Source: Delftia acidovorans
GTDB taxonomy: Bacteria; Pseudomonadota; Gammaproteobacteria; Burkholderiales; Burkholderiaceae_C
Direction of reading: 5' to 3'
Length of the DNA stretch: 64,000 bases
NCBI GenBank assembly: GCA_031286585.1
Contig: JAITUC010000011.1
Coordinates: forward strand, 124,001 to 188,000
Below are positions 55,276 to 63,777 of this stretch, piece after piece. The position numbers were made by a program, and so were the translations under genes. The notes beneath the pieces were generated by a model that did no database searches, was not told the origin of the DNA, and was given only the letters and a program-made list of their open reading frames with translations. Numbering within the stretch: position 1 is the stretch's first letter; every line of letters starts with the position of its first letter.

Positions 55276-56148
55276 CTACTCCTTGCTCAGGCCAGCGCGC
55301 CGGGCGGCCGAGGCCAGATCGGGCGATGCTGCCCGCAGCTTGGCGTCGAGCTGGCCCTGCAGCGCCTGCTTACGCGCCTGGCCGGGGTTGTAGGCAAACC
55401 CGGGATCGATCCCCAGCGGCACTTCCTGCACTTCGCCCGAACGGGGGTTGACGTACTCGTGCATACGGACCTCGGGGGCCTGCTTGTTGAGCGGCTTGCG
55501 CACCGCTGGGGCGTCCGAGTCGTATTCGGCGCCGGGCCTCTCCAGGGTGTAGCCCTTGTTGTAGTCGCGCTGGCTCATGGACATCACCCGGCAGCGGCAG
55601 CGCCACCCGTTGGGCGGCCAGTGGGTGCGCCAGAAGGAATCATCCACGTGCAAGGCCAGGTTGTCCCATGCCCTGTGGCTGGCCCGCACGCGCTCGTCGC
55701 GGCGCGTTATGTACCGCACATAGGGATGGGTGCGCTTGGACCGCTCCACGCGCTCCCATAGCCCGGTGGCGTAGGCCTGGCGCGTGTTTGTGTCATAGAT
55801 CAGCTTCAGGCGAGCCGGATCGAACCGGGTGCGCTTGATTTCCCCGTCGAGCGGGTCTTTCACGGCCTTGATACCCCACCAGCCCGCGCGTGTGAGCAGT
55901 TCTTCAACGTCGCGCATGAAGTCTCGGCGGCTCAGATTGCCTTGCACCGACTCGACAATGGCGTCGTAGACCCCCTGCAGGAGATCCAGCCGAGCCAAGC
56001 GGCTGATGGTGAACTGCACGCTGTGCTCATCCTCCCAAACGTCCTGCCAGGCGTACGAGCGGGCCAACTTGCCCCGGCCTTGTAGCCAGGCCACCGCCTC
56101 GGCCGGCGTGAGCTTGTGGAGTTCTGCAAAATCGCTGGCTGCGCTCAT
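55276..56148 (-). CDS. Phage head morphogenesis protein, Mu gpF (gp30)-like
   Basis: A 290-residue minor head protein. The family core is DTNTRQAYATGLWER, YITRRDERVRASHRAW and HWPPNGWRCRCRV, the Mu F/SPP1 gp7 motif with paired cysteines. It should take part in procapsid assembly at the portal vertex. It lies four bases after the portal gene and two before the G homologue. Confidence 0.92.
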   Translation of the reverse strand: MSAASDFAELHKLTPAEAVAWLQGRGKLARSYAWQDVWEDEHSVQFTISRLARLDLLQGVYDAIVESVQGNLSRRDFMRDVEELLTRAGWWGIKAVKDPLDGEIKRTRFDPARLKLIYDTNTRQAYATGLWERVERSKRTHPYVRYITRRDERVRASHRAWDNLALHVDDSFWRTHWPPNGWRCRCRVMSMSQRDYNKGYTLERPGAEYDSDAPAVRKPLNKQAPEVRMHEYVNPRSGEVQEVPLGIDPGFAYNPGQARKQALQGQLDAKLRAASPDLASAARRAGLSKE

Positions 56149-56151
56149 GGC

Positions 56152-57696
56152 TCACTCATTGGGAATGCCGGCATCAGCTGCCAGGCGGGCCGCGAATGCC
56201 ACGCGGGTCAACGAAGCGGCCATCGGGTCGGCGTCCATTGCCGCCAGCACCTCGGGCAGCCTGGCCAGCAGCTCACCCGCCGTCTGGCCTCGGGCGGCAG
56301 CGTCGGCCAGCAACGCACGCAGAGGCGCGACCAGCGGGTCCATGACTGGCTGCCACTGCGCCTGCTCCTGGTCGATCAGCGCGTCGAGCGCATCGGGTGC
56401 GTTCGGTGTTGCTGTCGGCTCCGCAAAGTTGCTCGGGGCCATGGGCGGCAGGCCATTGCCCGGTGGTGTGCTCATATTGCTCGGTGGTGGGCTGGGGGCC
56501 TTTTTGCTCCAGCCTTCGCCGTATTTGGCCCTGACCGTGTTCTCGTCCAGCTCGAAGCCCATGTCGGAGACGATCTTGTCGGCTTCGGCCTGGGCCTTGG
56601 TGTCTTCCTCTTCCTTGATCTGGCGGGACACCTGGCAGGGCTCCAAGGCGTTGTACTCGCAGATCCAGGCGATGAGCGTTTCATTGAGCGTTTCGGACAG
56701 CAGATCGCTGTCGGCCTGAGTCAAGTCCTGGCGCACGTTCTGGCGCTCCTTGCTTGCCGCAGCGAGCGCACCGCCACCCGAGCGCGCCGGCTCCTGGCCC
56801 GTCAGCACCTCGCTGATCCAGTCGTCCATGTACTCGCACAGCTGCTGCTGCGTGGTCACGTTGCCGCTGAGCTTGCTTTCCAGCAGCGCGATCTCCATGC
56901 CCTCGGGCGTCATGAGGTACCCGTCGTTGCTCATGGCGCGCAGCGCGTCGGCCAGCGTGCCCTTTTCCTTAGGGCCGGCGTTGCGCGGGTACTTGCCGTG
57001 CGGCGTCGGGGAACCGAAACGGTCGCACAGCTTGTTCCAGGCCACGATGCCCTTGCGCTTGAAGAACACGGGCCAGAAGAGCTGCAGGCCCAGGCCGGTG
57101 CCGTAGGGGTTGTCGTCCTCGGGGTTGACGCGGTGGACGATGAACTTGCGTTCAGGGACGGGCAAGCCAGTCAGCATGTTCTCGCGCGTGAGCAGTTGCA
57201 GCCGGGGCGGGCTGTGCTCGTCGTCCTGGACATAGACAAAGCGCCGCTGAGCGCGCTTGACGACACGCGCGGGCACGACCAGGTCGTCGCGTATGGTCCA
57301 GATGATCTCGGCGATGGCGTGCCCAGCCAGCAACGCCTCGAGGAGATCCGCACACAGCTTGTCAAAGGCAAAGCCCTTGAGGATAGTGGTGAGGGTCTCG
57401 GCGTCCTGAGTGGCTTTGGCGTTGTCCTTGACGCGCGGCTCCACCTGCCAGGCCTTGCCGATCAGGGACAACTGGCGTTTTTGCAGGCCGGAGAACACTT
57501 TGCCGTCGCGGCGCAGGTCGCGGTACAGCTCGACACCGCCATTGCCCCGCTCCAGCAGCAGAGGGTCATTGGTGCGCAACACCCCCATGTAGTTCTGCTC
57601 GAAGGGGTCGCGCAGGCGGTTGGCGAACTCGGTATTGAGCTCTGCGGCCGGCATGGTAGCCGAGGTCGGTTGCCGATTGCGGCGATTCTTAGCCAT
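56152..57696 (-). CDS. Phage portal protein, DUF935 (Mu gp29)-like
   Basis: A 514-residue portal. Family features include FSGLQKRQLSLIGKAWQVEP, the LLAGHAIAEIIW segment, NPYGTGLGLQLFWPVFFKRKG and DDWISEVLTGQEPARSGGGALA. The start at 57696 (MAKNRRNRQ) overlaps the terminase stop by eight bases. The C-terminal 120 residues are Pro/Ala-rich and helical, as in other Mu-like portals. It forms the DNA entry ring of the head. Confidence 0.93.
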   Translation of the reverse strand: MAKNRRNRQPTSATMPAAELNTEFANRLRDPFEQNYMGVLRTNDPLLLERGNGGVELYRDLRRDGKVFSGLQKRQLSLIGKAWQVEPRVKDNAKATQDAETLTTILKGFAFDKLCADLLEALLAGHAIAEIIWTIRDDLVVPARVVKRAQRRFVYVQDDEHSPPRLQLLTRENMLTGLPVPERKFIVHRVNPEDDNPYGTGLGLQLFWPVFFKRKGIVAWNKLCDRFGSPTPHGKYPRNAGPKEKGTLADALRAMSNDGYLMTPEGMEIALLESKLSGNVTTQQQLCEYMDDWISEVLTGQEPARSGGGALAAASKERQNVRQDLTQADSDLLSETLNETLIAWICEYNALEPCQVSRQIKEEEDTKAQAEADKIVSDMGFELDENTVRAKYGEGWSKKAPSPPPSNMSTPPGNGLPPMAPSNFAEPTATPNAPDALDALIDQEQAQWQPVMDPLVAPLRALLADAAARGQTAGELLARLPEVLAAMDADPMAASLTRVAFAARLAADAGIPNE

Positions 57697-59113
57697 GGAT
57701 GAAGTCTCCCAGCGGCTGGCTGCTGTCACGCGGGCCGCCGCTCATGAATTCGATGGGGGCGGATGGATTGCTGCCCGCGTGCAGGGCCAGCGCGAGCGCC
57801 CAAAAGCGGTCGGCGTGGCCGTTGACCTTGGTGCTGTCGTCGCCATCAGCGACAAAGCGGATGTTCCCGGCCGCAGTGGTGGTCTTTTGGATCTTGCGCA
57901 GGTCGGCGCGGATCTTCGGGTCTTCGGGGATGCGGATCTTGCGATCCTCCATGGCGCCCTTGAGCGGGTAGGCCAAGGCTTCCTTGACCTGGCCGGTGAA
58001 GCTCACGCCTTCGACGCGGTGCTCGCCGAACTTGTCCTGTGCATCGTCGGTCCAGCCGATGCCCAGACCGGTGGAGTCGATGCAGATGCGGTCGCAGATC
58101 TCGAACCAGGGCCACAGGATCTTTTCCTGGTCGCTCTTGCGCATCTTTTCCATGACCTCGACGTGCCGCGTGTAGAACACGTCGCCCAGCTGCTCGACCA
58201 CCCACAGCACGGTCAAGTCCTTCTTGCGGCCAATGTCCACGCCAGCGAACAAACGGCCTTGGAACGGTCCCTGCAGGCCGCGCCGCCAGTCGGTGCCGCC
58301 CGGGTATTCACAGGCCGTGATCAGCCCGTACTCCAGAAACTTGGCGTCGTCGTCGGCCGGGATGCACATGTACTCCTGGTCGAACGATTCCGCATCCGCT
58401 GCGCCTGACTTGGTGAAGTCGAAGTACTCGGCCTCGTCCATGTCCTGCTGCTCGGCATCGGCGGGCAAGGCCTGCTGCAGCTTGAAGAGGAAGCCTTGGT
58501 CCAGCGCATCCTGCAGGGTGACCCGGTGCAGACTGATTTTCTTGGGGTTGCCACCGTGGCGAGCCTCGCGCACCAGCTGATTGAAAAAGCTGTACGAGCC
58601 CCGGTGCGTGCTGATCAGTTCCATGCTGCCGCCCCAGGTGATGCCTGGATAGGCGATGGCCCACATCTTGCGCTGCTCACGGTGCAGCGCGAACTCATCC
58701 AGAACGCGGCTGCCTCGCTTGCCGGCCTGGGCATCCGGGTTGCTGGACATGCTGTGGATGCGTCGGCCGCTGGCGAACTGCAGCACATAGGCGCTGAGCT
58801 TCTTGTCGGCATCGAGCACGACTTCGCCCATGTCCTGCGCGGCCATGCCCATGATGCCGGCCCACAGCTTGCAGTCTTCAATGAACAGCCGTGCCTGGAT
58901 GTCGTCGCGGCTGCTCACCCATTCGTCAAATCGCGCACCCTGAGCAGCCGCGCGCTCGTCCGCGCCATAGGCCGTGGACCAACTGATGCCGATCTGCCGC
59001 GACTTCTCCATGAGCTTGATGCGGGAGCCATCCTTGATCCATTCCGCCTGAAACGGCAGGAAGATGGCTTCGCGGTCGTGGGGGATGCACTTGGCGCGGC
59101 CCTTCAGCGTCAT
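57689..59113 (-). CDS. Terminase large subunit, Mu gp28-like
   Basis: A 474-residue DNA-packaging ATPase/nuclease. The ATPase part has a variant Walker A loop (SRQIGISWSTAYGA) and a SMSSNPDAQAGKRGSRVLDEFALH region with the Walker B acid in LDEFA. The nuclease half has acidic motifs FAGVDIGRKKDLTVLW and DSTGLGIGWTDDA. All are typical of Mu-like terminases. It overlaps the small-subunit gene by four bases. Confidence 0.93.
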   Translation of the reverse strand: MTLKGRAKCIPHDREAIFLPFQAEWIKDGSRIKLMEKSRQIGISWSTAYGADERAAAQGARFDEWVSSRDDIQARLFIEDCKLWAGIMGMAAQDMGEVVLDADKKLSAYVLQFASGRRIHSMSSNPDAQAGKRGSRVLDEFALHREQRKMWAIAYPGITWGGSMELISTHRGSYSFFNQLVREARHGGNPKKISLHRVTLQDALDQGFLFKLQQALPADAEQQDMDEAEYFDFTKSGAADAESFDQEYMCIPADDDAKFLEYGLITACEYPGGTDWRRGLQGPFQGRLFAGVDIGRKKDLTVLWVVEQLGDVFYTRHVEVMEKMRKSDQEKILWPWFEICDRICIDSTGLGIGWTDDAQDKFGEHRVEGVSFTGQVKEALAYPLKGAMEDRKIRIPEDPKIRADLRKIQKTTTAAGNIRFVADGDDSTKVNGHADRFWALALALHAGSNPSAPIEFMSGGPRDSSQPLGDFIHG

Positions 59114-59652
59114 ACGATCCCCAATGCTTCACGGATCTTGGCTTTGGTGTCGGCAGTGACGCCGCCCTTGTTGGGCATGGCATCCAGAGCGGCCTTCTGC
59201 TTTGCCAGCAGCTGCAGCCGCTCCTCCTCACGCGCCTTGCGCAAGAGCAGCTCCATGTTGATGTTTTCCCGCTTGGTGCCGCTCAGGTCTTTGAGTGCTC
59301 GCGCCATCACATGCACTTCCTTGGGCGTGGTGGCTTCAGCCTCGGCCATATCGTCCAAGGTGCGGTGCGCAATGGCTTCCAGCATCTGCGGCAGCAGCCG
59401 GCCCACATCGCCGTCCGGCTCTTTGCCGAATTCTTCCACCCACGCACGGGCCATGGTCTGGGCTTTGACCATCTGCCTCATGCTCTCGCGCTCGGACTTC
59501 ACATAGCGTGCCGTGGCAGAACGGGAAACATCGGCACCCAGCGCCTTCAGTGCCTCGGTGATCTCGTTGATGGTGCGCCCCCTGCGAATGAGCGCATGCA
59601 CCTCCTGCAGGATGGCATCGTCCTGCATTGCCACAGTGGATTTGCGCGCCAT
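59110..59652 (-). CDS. Terminase small subunit, DUF3486 (Mu gp27)-like
   Basis: A 180-residue helical protein. A helix-turn-helix (RRGRTINEITEALKALGADVSRSATARYV, in two stretches) lies near residues 20-50 and long charged helices follow, as in DUF3486 proteins that recognise phage ends for packaging. The order small subunit, large subunit, portal, F, G is the Mu order. Confidence 0.9.
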   Translation of the reverse strand: MARKSTVAMQDDAILQEVHALIRRGRTINEITEALKALGADVSRSATARYVKSERESMRQMVKAQTMARAWVEEFGKEPDGDVGRLLPQMLEAIAHRTLDDMAEAEATTPKEVHVMARALKDLSGTKRENINMELLLRKAREEERLQLLAKQKAALDAMPNKGGVTADTKAKIREALGIV

Positions 59653-59655
59653 GGC

Positions 59656-59952
59656 TCAACCCGCCCGAGGGCGCTTGACGCCCGGCACCTCGACCCGGCC
59701 GCGCGCCGCGTCCTCGCCCCGGCCCATCAGCTTGGCGATGCGCACGCCCGCGACTTCGTCCACGGCAATCAAGCCCTGCTCTTTGAGCCAGGCAAGATCC
59801 GTCTGGATGCGGTCGGCCGAGACCACATGGCCCAGCCGCTCCGCCATGGAGTGCAGCAGGTACTCGTTGGCGGTGTAGCCGGCGCTTTCCAGCAGCACGC
59901 GCAGGATCACCAGGCGCCGGTCCTCGGCCAGATGAGTTGCAAAATCGTTCAT
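59656..59952 (-). CDS. Mu gp26-like winged-helix phage protein
   Basis: A 98-residue protein: LVILRVLLESAGYTANEYLLH, then VVSADRIQTDLAWLKEQGLI, the ArsR-like winged-helix pattern of the VpaChn25_0724/Mu gp26 group of transposable phages. It lies three bases before the terminase small subunit. Its role in packaging or regulation is not settled. Confidence 0.8.
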   Translation of the reverse strand: MNDFATHLAEDRRLVILRVLLESAGYTANEYLLHSMAERLGHVVSADRIQTDLAWLKEQGLIAVDEVAGVRIAKLMGRGEDAARGRVEVPGVKRPRAG

Positions 59953-59955
59953 GGT

Positions 59956-60288
59956 CTATTTCTTCAGCAGATAGTCTTCAATCCGGTTCAGGGAAATGCG
60001 CACGGTGGTCATGTCGCGCTGGATGGCCTCCTGAGTCGCCTGCATGGCCTGCATGTCGCCCTGCAGCTCGGACAACTGCTGCGGCGTCGGCATGTACTTC
60101 ACCTGGGTTTCCAGCTTGTCAGTGCGGCTGAGCAGCGCCGCCATCTGCTTGCCCAGGGCCTCCTCCACGGCCTTGATGTGCACCGTGTTGTCCTTGTCGC
60201 GGGTGGCGATCCAGGTGTAGATGGCTGTCGCTACGGGCAGCAGCACCCCGGCGATGATTTGCAGCCCCAGGCTGATTTCCTCTTTCAT
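59956..60288 (-). CDS. DUF2730 phage protein (Mu gp25-like)
   Basis: A 110-residue membrane-anchored coiled coil: one helix (LQIIAGVLLPVATAIYTWIA) at the N-terminus and a heptad-rich tail to LNRIEDYLLKK. This is the DUF2730 layout seen between lysis and terminase genes in Mu-like phages. The start at 60288 overlaps the outer-spanin stop (ATGA). Confidence 0.8.
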   Translation of the reverse strand: MKEEISLGLQIIAGVLLPVATAIYTWIATRDKDNTVHIKAVEEALGKQMAALLSRTDKLETQVKYMPTPQQLSELQGDMQAMQATQEAIQRDMTTVRISLNRIEDYLLKK

Positions 60289-60554
60289 CGACCGCCCTCC
60301 AGCACCCGCACCAGGTCGGCATGCAACGCGGCGCACTGCCCGTAGAGGCCATACATGTCCATCAGAGCAGCGGCCACGTCGTCGGCCTCACCGCTGGAGA
60401 GAATTGGAGGCACCGGGCATGGCTGCATTGCTGCTGCCGGAACCACTGCCGAAGGTTGCTGCAGCGGCGCGGTCGCGCGCGGCGCCGAGCTGGCGCACGC
60501 TGTCATCATCAAAGCGGCAGCCAGCACGGGCAGCAGCCGAAAGCTTGAGCGCAT
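60285..60554 (-). CDS. Outer spanin lipoprotein Rz1 (right lysis cassette)
   Basis: An 89-residue lipoprotein, signal and lipobox MTACASS near residue 20, then a proline/alanine-rich mature part. It begins inside the inner-spanin gene in another frame and overlaps it by 167 bases, the classic embedded Rz/Rz1 layout. The start at 60554 (MRSSFRLLP) is chosen because the longer frame puts 12 residues before the signal. Confidence 0.8.
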   Translation of the reverse strand: MRSSFRLLPVLAAALMMTACASSAPRATAPLQQPSAVVPAAAMQPCPVPPILSSGEADDVAAALMDMYGLYGQCAALHADLVRVLEGGR

Positions 60555-60822
60555 TACGAAACTCCTTGGAAAAACGCTGGTCCTGGACAACGCGGGCGGC
60601 CATGGTCTCGCGCAGGCCTGCGCTGGCGGTGTTGGCTTGTTCGATCAGATCGCGCTGCGATGTGATGAGGCCGGTGAGCTCCTGCACAGCGGCTGCATCC
60701 TGACGAGCCACCTCGGCTGCCAGGCCCGCCGCATGGCCGCGCCGATAGCCCACGACGCCGGCCGCAGCGGTCAGCAGCAGCCCGACGAGCACGATGGAAA
60801 GAGCAAGCGCTGGCCGGTTCAT
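60388..60822 (-). CDS. Inner spanin Rz (right lysis cassette)
   Basis: A 144-residue type-II membrane protein: helix LALSIVLVGLLLTAAAGVVGY at the N-terminus, then a coiled coil with GLITSQRDLIEQANTASAGLRE and one cysteine. The start at 60822 (MNRPALALS) overlaps the transglycosylase stop (TATGA). A longer frame to 61032 is antisense noise over that gene. Confidence 0.82.
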   Translation of the reverse strand: MNRPALALSIVLVGLLLTAAAGVVGYRRGHAAGLAAEVARQDAAAVQELTGLITSQRDLIEQANTASAGLRETMAARVVQDQRFSKEFRNALKLSAAARAGCRFDDDSVRQLGAARDRAAAATFGSGSGSSNAAMPGASNSLQR

Positions 60823-61445
60823 AGGCCCGGGCCCCATTGCAGGTAGCGCGGCTGCAGCACGACCAGGATGCGGTGCGGATAGCCGAGGTTTTCTGCGCAG
60901 TGCAGTGCGGCGCGACGGGCTTTGCCGCATGACGCATCGACCTGGTCGCGTGTCGGCCTGGTCAGCCCCGTGGCCGCTGCCTCTGCTCGCCAGTGGCCCT
61001 CGCCGCCGTTGTAGCCCCGAAGGGCCACCCACATGCGGTCTCGCGCCGAATAGTGGGCCGGCGCACGCTGAAACAACTGGCGGTCATACAGGACCAACGC
61101 GCGCAGCGCCCATGCGGGATTGAAGGGCTGGTTGTCGCGCAACTGCGCATCGGTCGTGGAGATCCAGCGCGAGGTTGCGGGCATGAACTGGGCCAGGCCT
61201 GCAGCGCCCACGCTTGAGACGGCATCGGGTCGCCAGGCGCTTTCCTGATGCACCTGCGCGGCAAAGACCGCAATGGGAGCGTCGAGGCCCCAGACTGAAT
61301 GCGCCGTGCGCATCAGCAAGGCCCGATGCTGTTGAGCGGCAGGCGGGATCTGGGCTTGGGCTGGGTCCATTGCCAGCGCCCCCAGACAAACGAGCGCGAC
61401 AAACCACCACATCCAGGACGGAACTCGGCTCCCCCTGCGCATCAC
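60819..61445 (-). CDS. Phage lytic transglycosylase (SLT domain; right lysis cassette)
   Basis: A 208-residue exported muramidase. After a signal (WWFVALVCLGALAMDPAQAQ) the SLT core shows the catalytic glutamate in QVHQESAWRPDAVSSVGAAGLAQFMP (in two stretches), then the AWALRALVLYD and LRGYNGGEGHW motifs. It degrades peptidoglycan at lysis and is the usual endolysin of BcepMu-type phages. It overlaps the holin-like gene upstream by four bases. Confidence 0.9.
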   Translation of the reverse strand: MMRRGSRVPSWMWWFVALVCLGALAMDPAQAQIPPAAQQHRALLMRTAHSVWGLDAPIAVFAAQVHQESAWRPDAVSSVGAAGLAQFMPATSRWISTTDAQLRDNQPFNPAWALRALVLYDRQLFQRAPAHYSARDRMWVALRGYNGGEGHWRAEAAATGLTRPTRDQVDASCGKARRAALHCAENLGYPHRILVVLQPRYLQWGPGL

Positions 61446-61807
61446 AGCCCCATAGCCACGCCCAGCACCACGGCCGCAACGACCAGGGCGCGGCGCAGCA
61501 TTGCAGCCGAGAACACCCGCGTGTAGGCAGGCACCACGGGATGGTCCACATCGCCCTCGGGCTCGGACGATCCCAGTCGCCAGTCACGCACCAAGTAGCT
61601 ATCGGGCCGCGCGTAGGGGAACAACGCTCTGTCGAGCCAATAGCCCAGCACCGCCGCCAGCGAGATCAGCGATGCCTTGTAAAGGGCCACTGGCAACTGC
61701 TGCGGCGAGATCAGTGCGATCAACGCCAGCAGCAACACTGCCGCAAGCAGCCAAAGAGAATTGCGCGGAGCGCGCAGCCAAAGGGGGATGGAGTCGCGTA
61801 GTTTCAT
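61442..61807 (-). CDS. Putative holin (right lysis cassette)
   Basis: A 121-residue protein with three hydrophobic helices: SLWLLAAVLLLALIALI, SLISLAAVLGYWLDRAL and LVVAAVVLGVAMGL near the C-terminal end. The mid segment FPYARPDSYLV is as in the putative holins of Mu-like phages. Directly before the transglycosylase with a four-base overlap. Confidence 0.8.
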   Translation of the reverse strand: MKLRDSIPLWLRAPRNSLWLLAAVLLLALIALISPQQLPVALYKASLISLAAVLGYWLDRALFPYARPDSYLVRDWRLGSSEPEGDVDHPVVPAYTRVFSAAMLRRALVVAAVVLGVAMGL

Positions 61808-61926
61808 GCACGGCAGGATGCCGCACGCTCGCGAAGAGTACTAAATGGCGCGCACCATTGATTGATGAAGCCTTCGGCACATACTATGAGGAAGGCGAAA
61901 CATAGTTGGCCATCGTGTCAAGATTT

Positions 61927-62484
61927 TCAGAAATAGTACATAAATAGCCACCAAACGTTACGCCAGCATTTTTGTTGCTTCTGAATTTTTTCACCAGAAG
62001 CGATGTTTTCCTCGCGCTCGCAGTACAGGGTCAATCGCTTTAATGGAGGAGGAGCCTTGGTCCCCACTTTCACTAACTCACTGGCCCAAGCGGCAACTGT
62101 TTCGGGCTGATCGCAGATTATCAACGGCGGAATTTCTTCAATTTTGGAAAGCAAGGCGCCGTACGCTTCCGCAAGTTCCTTATGTGTCTGCTTGCGTTCA
62201 CTGTAAGAAAAGACAAGAGCCAGCAGAGTCAAAAATGAGATTGCGGAAGCAAGGTAGGGCAGCGAGTCCTTGATGTCTGCACCAACTAGAGTTGCGCTGA
62301 GCATTAGCGTCAGCGATTTTGACCATTTATCAATGCGGTCAAAGAACATTTGGCGCCGTTTATGATAGCGAAGCTGTACCTTCCCCCTGTAAAGAAGGTC
62401 GCATCTACGGCCCCACACTGCGTCCTTCCGTTCCTCTTCAGGGGATGGTTGCGAAGGAGCTGGCTTCGAGTTGGGATCTGTCAT
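61927..62484 (-). CDS. Two-helix membrane protein, SLATT-like, unknown function
   Basis: About 185 residues. A Pro/Glu-rich start (MTDPNSKPAPSQPSPEEER) is followed by LLYRGKVQLRYHKRRQMFF, two close helices (SLTLMLSATLVGADI and LPYLASAISFLTLLALVFSY) and a charged tail. The basic pre-helix motif and paired helices resemble SLATT-type effectors, which make membrane pores in some defence systems; this is a resemblance only. An alternative ATG at 62544 would add 20 residues. GC content is lower than in the flanking phage genes, suggesting a cargo gene between repressor and lysis genes. Confidence 0.6.
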   Translation of the reverse strand: MTDPNSKPAPSQPSPEEERKDAVWGRRCDLLYRGKVQLRYHKRRQMFFDRIDKWSKSLTLMLSATLVGADIKDSLPYLASAISFLTLLALVFSYSERKQTHKELAEAYGALLSKIEEIPPLIICDQPETVAAWASELVKVGTKAPPPLKRLTLYCEREENIASGEKIQKQQKCWRNVWWLFMYYF

Positions 62485-62573
62485 CTTTTGGCACCGTAAA
62501 TGGCGGCAGATGACTGTTCGGGAAAATTCCTTGAAATCAGCCATCTTTCTGGAGATCCAGCTTCGCACCTGTC

Positions 62574-62723
62574 TTAGCCCTTTGGCCTAGGCGGCGGCGA
62601 CGGAGAAGGACTAAAGTTGATCGTTCGGTCGTTGCTGAAACTTTCGTTGAGCGGCTTTGGCGAGGGCGCAGGACGTGGCGGTGGTGGTGGCGGTGGCGGT
62701 GGCGGTTTTTTCTTGTCGGTCAT
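62574..62723 (-). CDS. 49-residue polyproline peptide gene
   Basis: The ATG at 62723 follows AGGAG at good spacing (CAGGAGATTGAACT). The peptide begins MTDKKK, then ten consecutive prolines, and continues Pro/Ser-rich to PPPRPKG. Ten prolines in a row would stall ribosomes without EF-P. Its stop lies about 30-90 bases before the start of the two-helix protein, so the two may be coupled. No family is known to me. Confidence 0.55.
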   Translation of the reverse strand: MTDKKKPPPPPPPPPPRPAPSPKPLNESFSNDRTINFSPSPSPPPRPKG

Positions 62724-62778
62724 AGTTCAATCTCCTGGGTGAAAAATTAAGTGATGTTGAAAAAGGATGCTAACGAAC

Positions 62779-63297
62779 TCACTCCACGCTCTGCTTAGCA
62801 GCTAGCCGAACTGCCGCATCGCTTAAATCGGCCATCATGAGCGAAACTTCAGTGGTAATTCGCGCCACCAGCACGAAAAACAGCGTCATGAAAACGCCGC
62901 CGATGGTCCCTCCATACCGAGTGATTCCCGTGCCCATCACAAGAGCGATCAACGTACCTATGCCTGTGACGACTGCCAGCAACATCCAGATCCAATAGAA
63001 CAGCCTCACCAAACTACGAAACGTCGGATACAAAGACTGTCGGCGCAGTGCCTGTGCGAACTCGTATACGTCTACCGAGTCCGTCGTCGCGCGGGGTTGG
63101 CCAGTGACTGGCGCGGGTGCCGGTCCTTGCGAAACTGCAGGGGCAACAGTATTGCGCGGCACGATGGGTCGCAGTTGTCCGTTGGCCATGGCCTCCTCTA
63201 CTCGACTATAGATGGCGCCGCACTGCGGACAGGCCTCAAGAGAATCGCCGCTGGCGGCGCTGTTGACATGGCCGCACTTCATGCACGTTCGTCGCAT
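62779..63297 (-). CDS. Zinc-ribbon membrane protein, unknown function
   Basis: A 172-residue protein. An N-terminal zinc ribbon (CMKCGHVN and ACPQCGAIY) leads through a Pro/Ala linker to two membrane segments (IWMLLAVVTGIGTLIALVMG and GGVFMTLFFVLVARI). The start at 63297 follows GGAAGGGG; the longer frame from 63324 is less likely. It lies directly after the repressor gene on the same strand, so it could be expressed in the lysogen. Its job is unknown; superinfection exclusion is a possibility by position only. Confidence 0.65.
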   Translation of the reverse strand: MRRTCMKCGHVNSAASGDSLEACPQCGAIYSRVEEAMANGQLRPIVPRNTVAPAVSQGPAPAPVTGQPRATTDSVDVYEFAQALRRQSLYPTFRSLVRLFYWIWMLLAVVTGIGTLIALVMGTGITRYGGTIGGVFMTLFFVLVARITTEVSLMMADLSDAAVRLAAKQSVE

Positions 63298-63324
63298 GGA
63301 TTTCCCCTTCCTCTCGTAGATCAA

Positions 63325-63678
63325 TCATCGTTGGCCGCCACGCGCGGCCTTCTTCGGCGATTGCGCTGCCAGAACTGCCGCGCCTTCGATAACTTTTTTG
63401 CCTTCCTCGTCAGAGTGCTCGTAGTTGTCTAGTAGCGCGCGCTGGCGCGCAGGCAGTGCCTCAGCCGGCGGAAGCGGTTGGCTGCGCTGGCCTGTGACGA
63501 CATAGAGCACATCAAGCCCCGCAGCAGCCCATGCCGCAAGCGCCGCAGCGTTGGGCGAGGCTGCCCCCTTCTCCCAGTTGATCTGCGAGTGCTTAGAGGC
63601 ATCTGCCAACGCAGCGAAGGCCGTCTGGCTGTACCCCAGACGTTCGCGCTCTTCCTTAATGCGCTCGCAAAGGTTCAT
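63325..63678 (-). CDS. XRE-family phage repressor
   Basis: A 117-residue helix-turn-helix protein: RIKEERERLGYSQTAFAALADAS then QINWEKGAASPNAAALAAWAAAGLDVLYVVTG, the Cro/CI fold. The rest is a short charged tail; no peptidase domain, so it is not cleaved like CI. It is divergent from the early genes and next to a symmetric operator, as with the BcepMu gp17-type regulator. The ATG at 63678 has no clear ribosome-binding site; an operator half-site lies only six bases upstream. Confidence 0.8.
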   Translation of the reverse strand: MNLCERIKEERERLGYSQTAFAALADASKHSQINWEKGAASPNAAALAAWAAAGLDVLYVVTGQRSQPLPPAEALPARQRALLDNYEHSDEEGKKVIEGAAVLAAQSPKKAARGGQR

Positions 63679-63683
63679 AAATT

Positions 63684-63724
63684 TCTACCACCGTATTGAT
63701 GGGTAGAGTTTTTTCTACCATAAT
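63684..63724. promoter_or_regulatory. Early promoter with repressor half-sites
   Basis: The half-site TCTACC occurs at 63684-63689 and 63714-63719 and its inverse GGTAGA at 63702-63707, giving one palindrome and one extra site. A rightward promoter overlaps them: -35 TTGATG (63696-63701), 17-base spacer, -10 CATAAT (63719-63724). A repressor bound here would block the early gene and sit against its own start codon. Confidence 0.7.
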
Positions 63725-63777
63725 CACACCCAAGCCAACCAAGCAACGCTTACCAACACCAGCAAGGGCCCAAAAAC

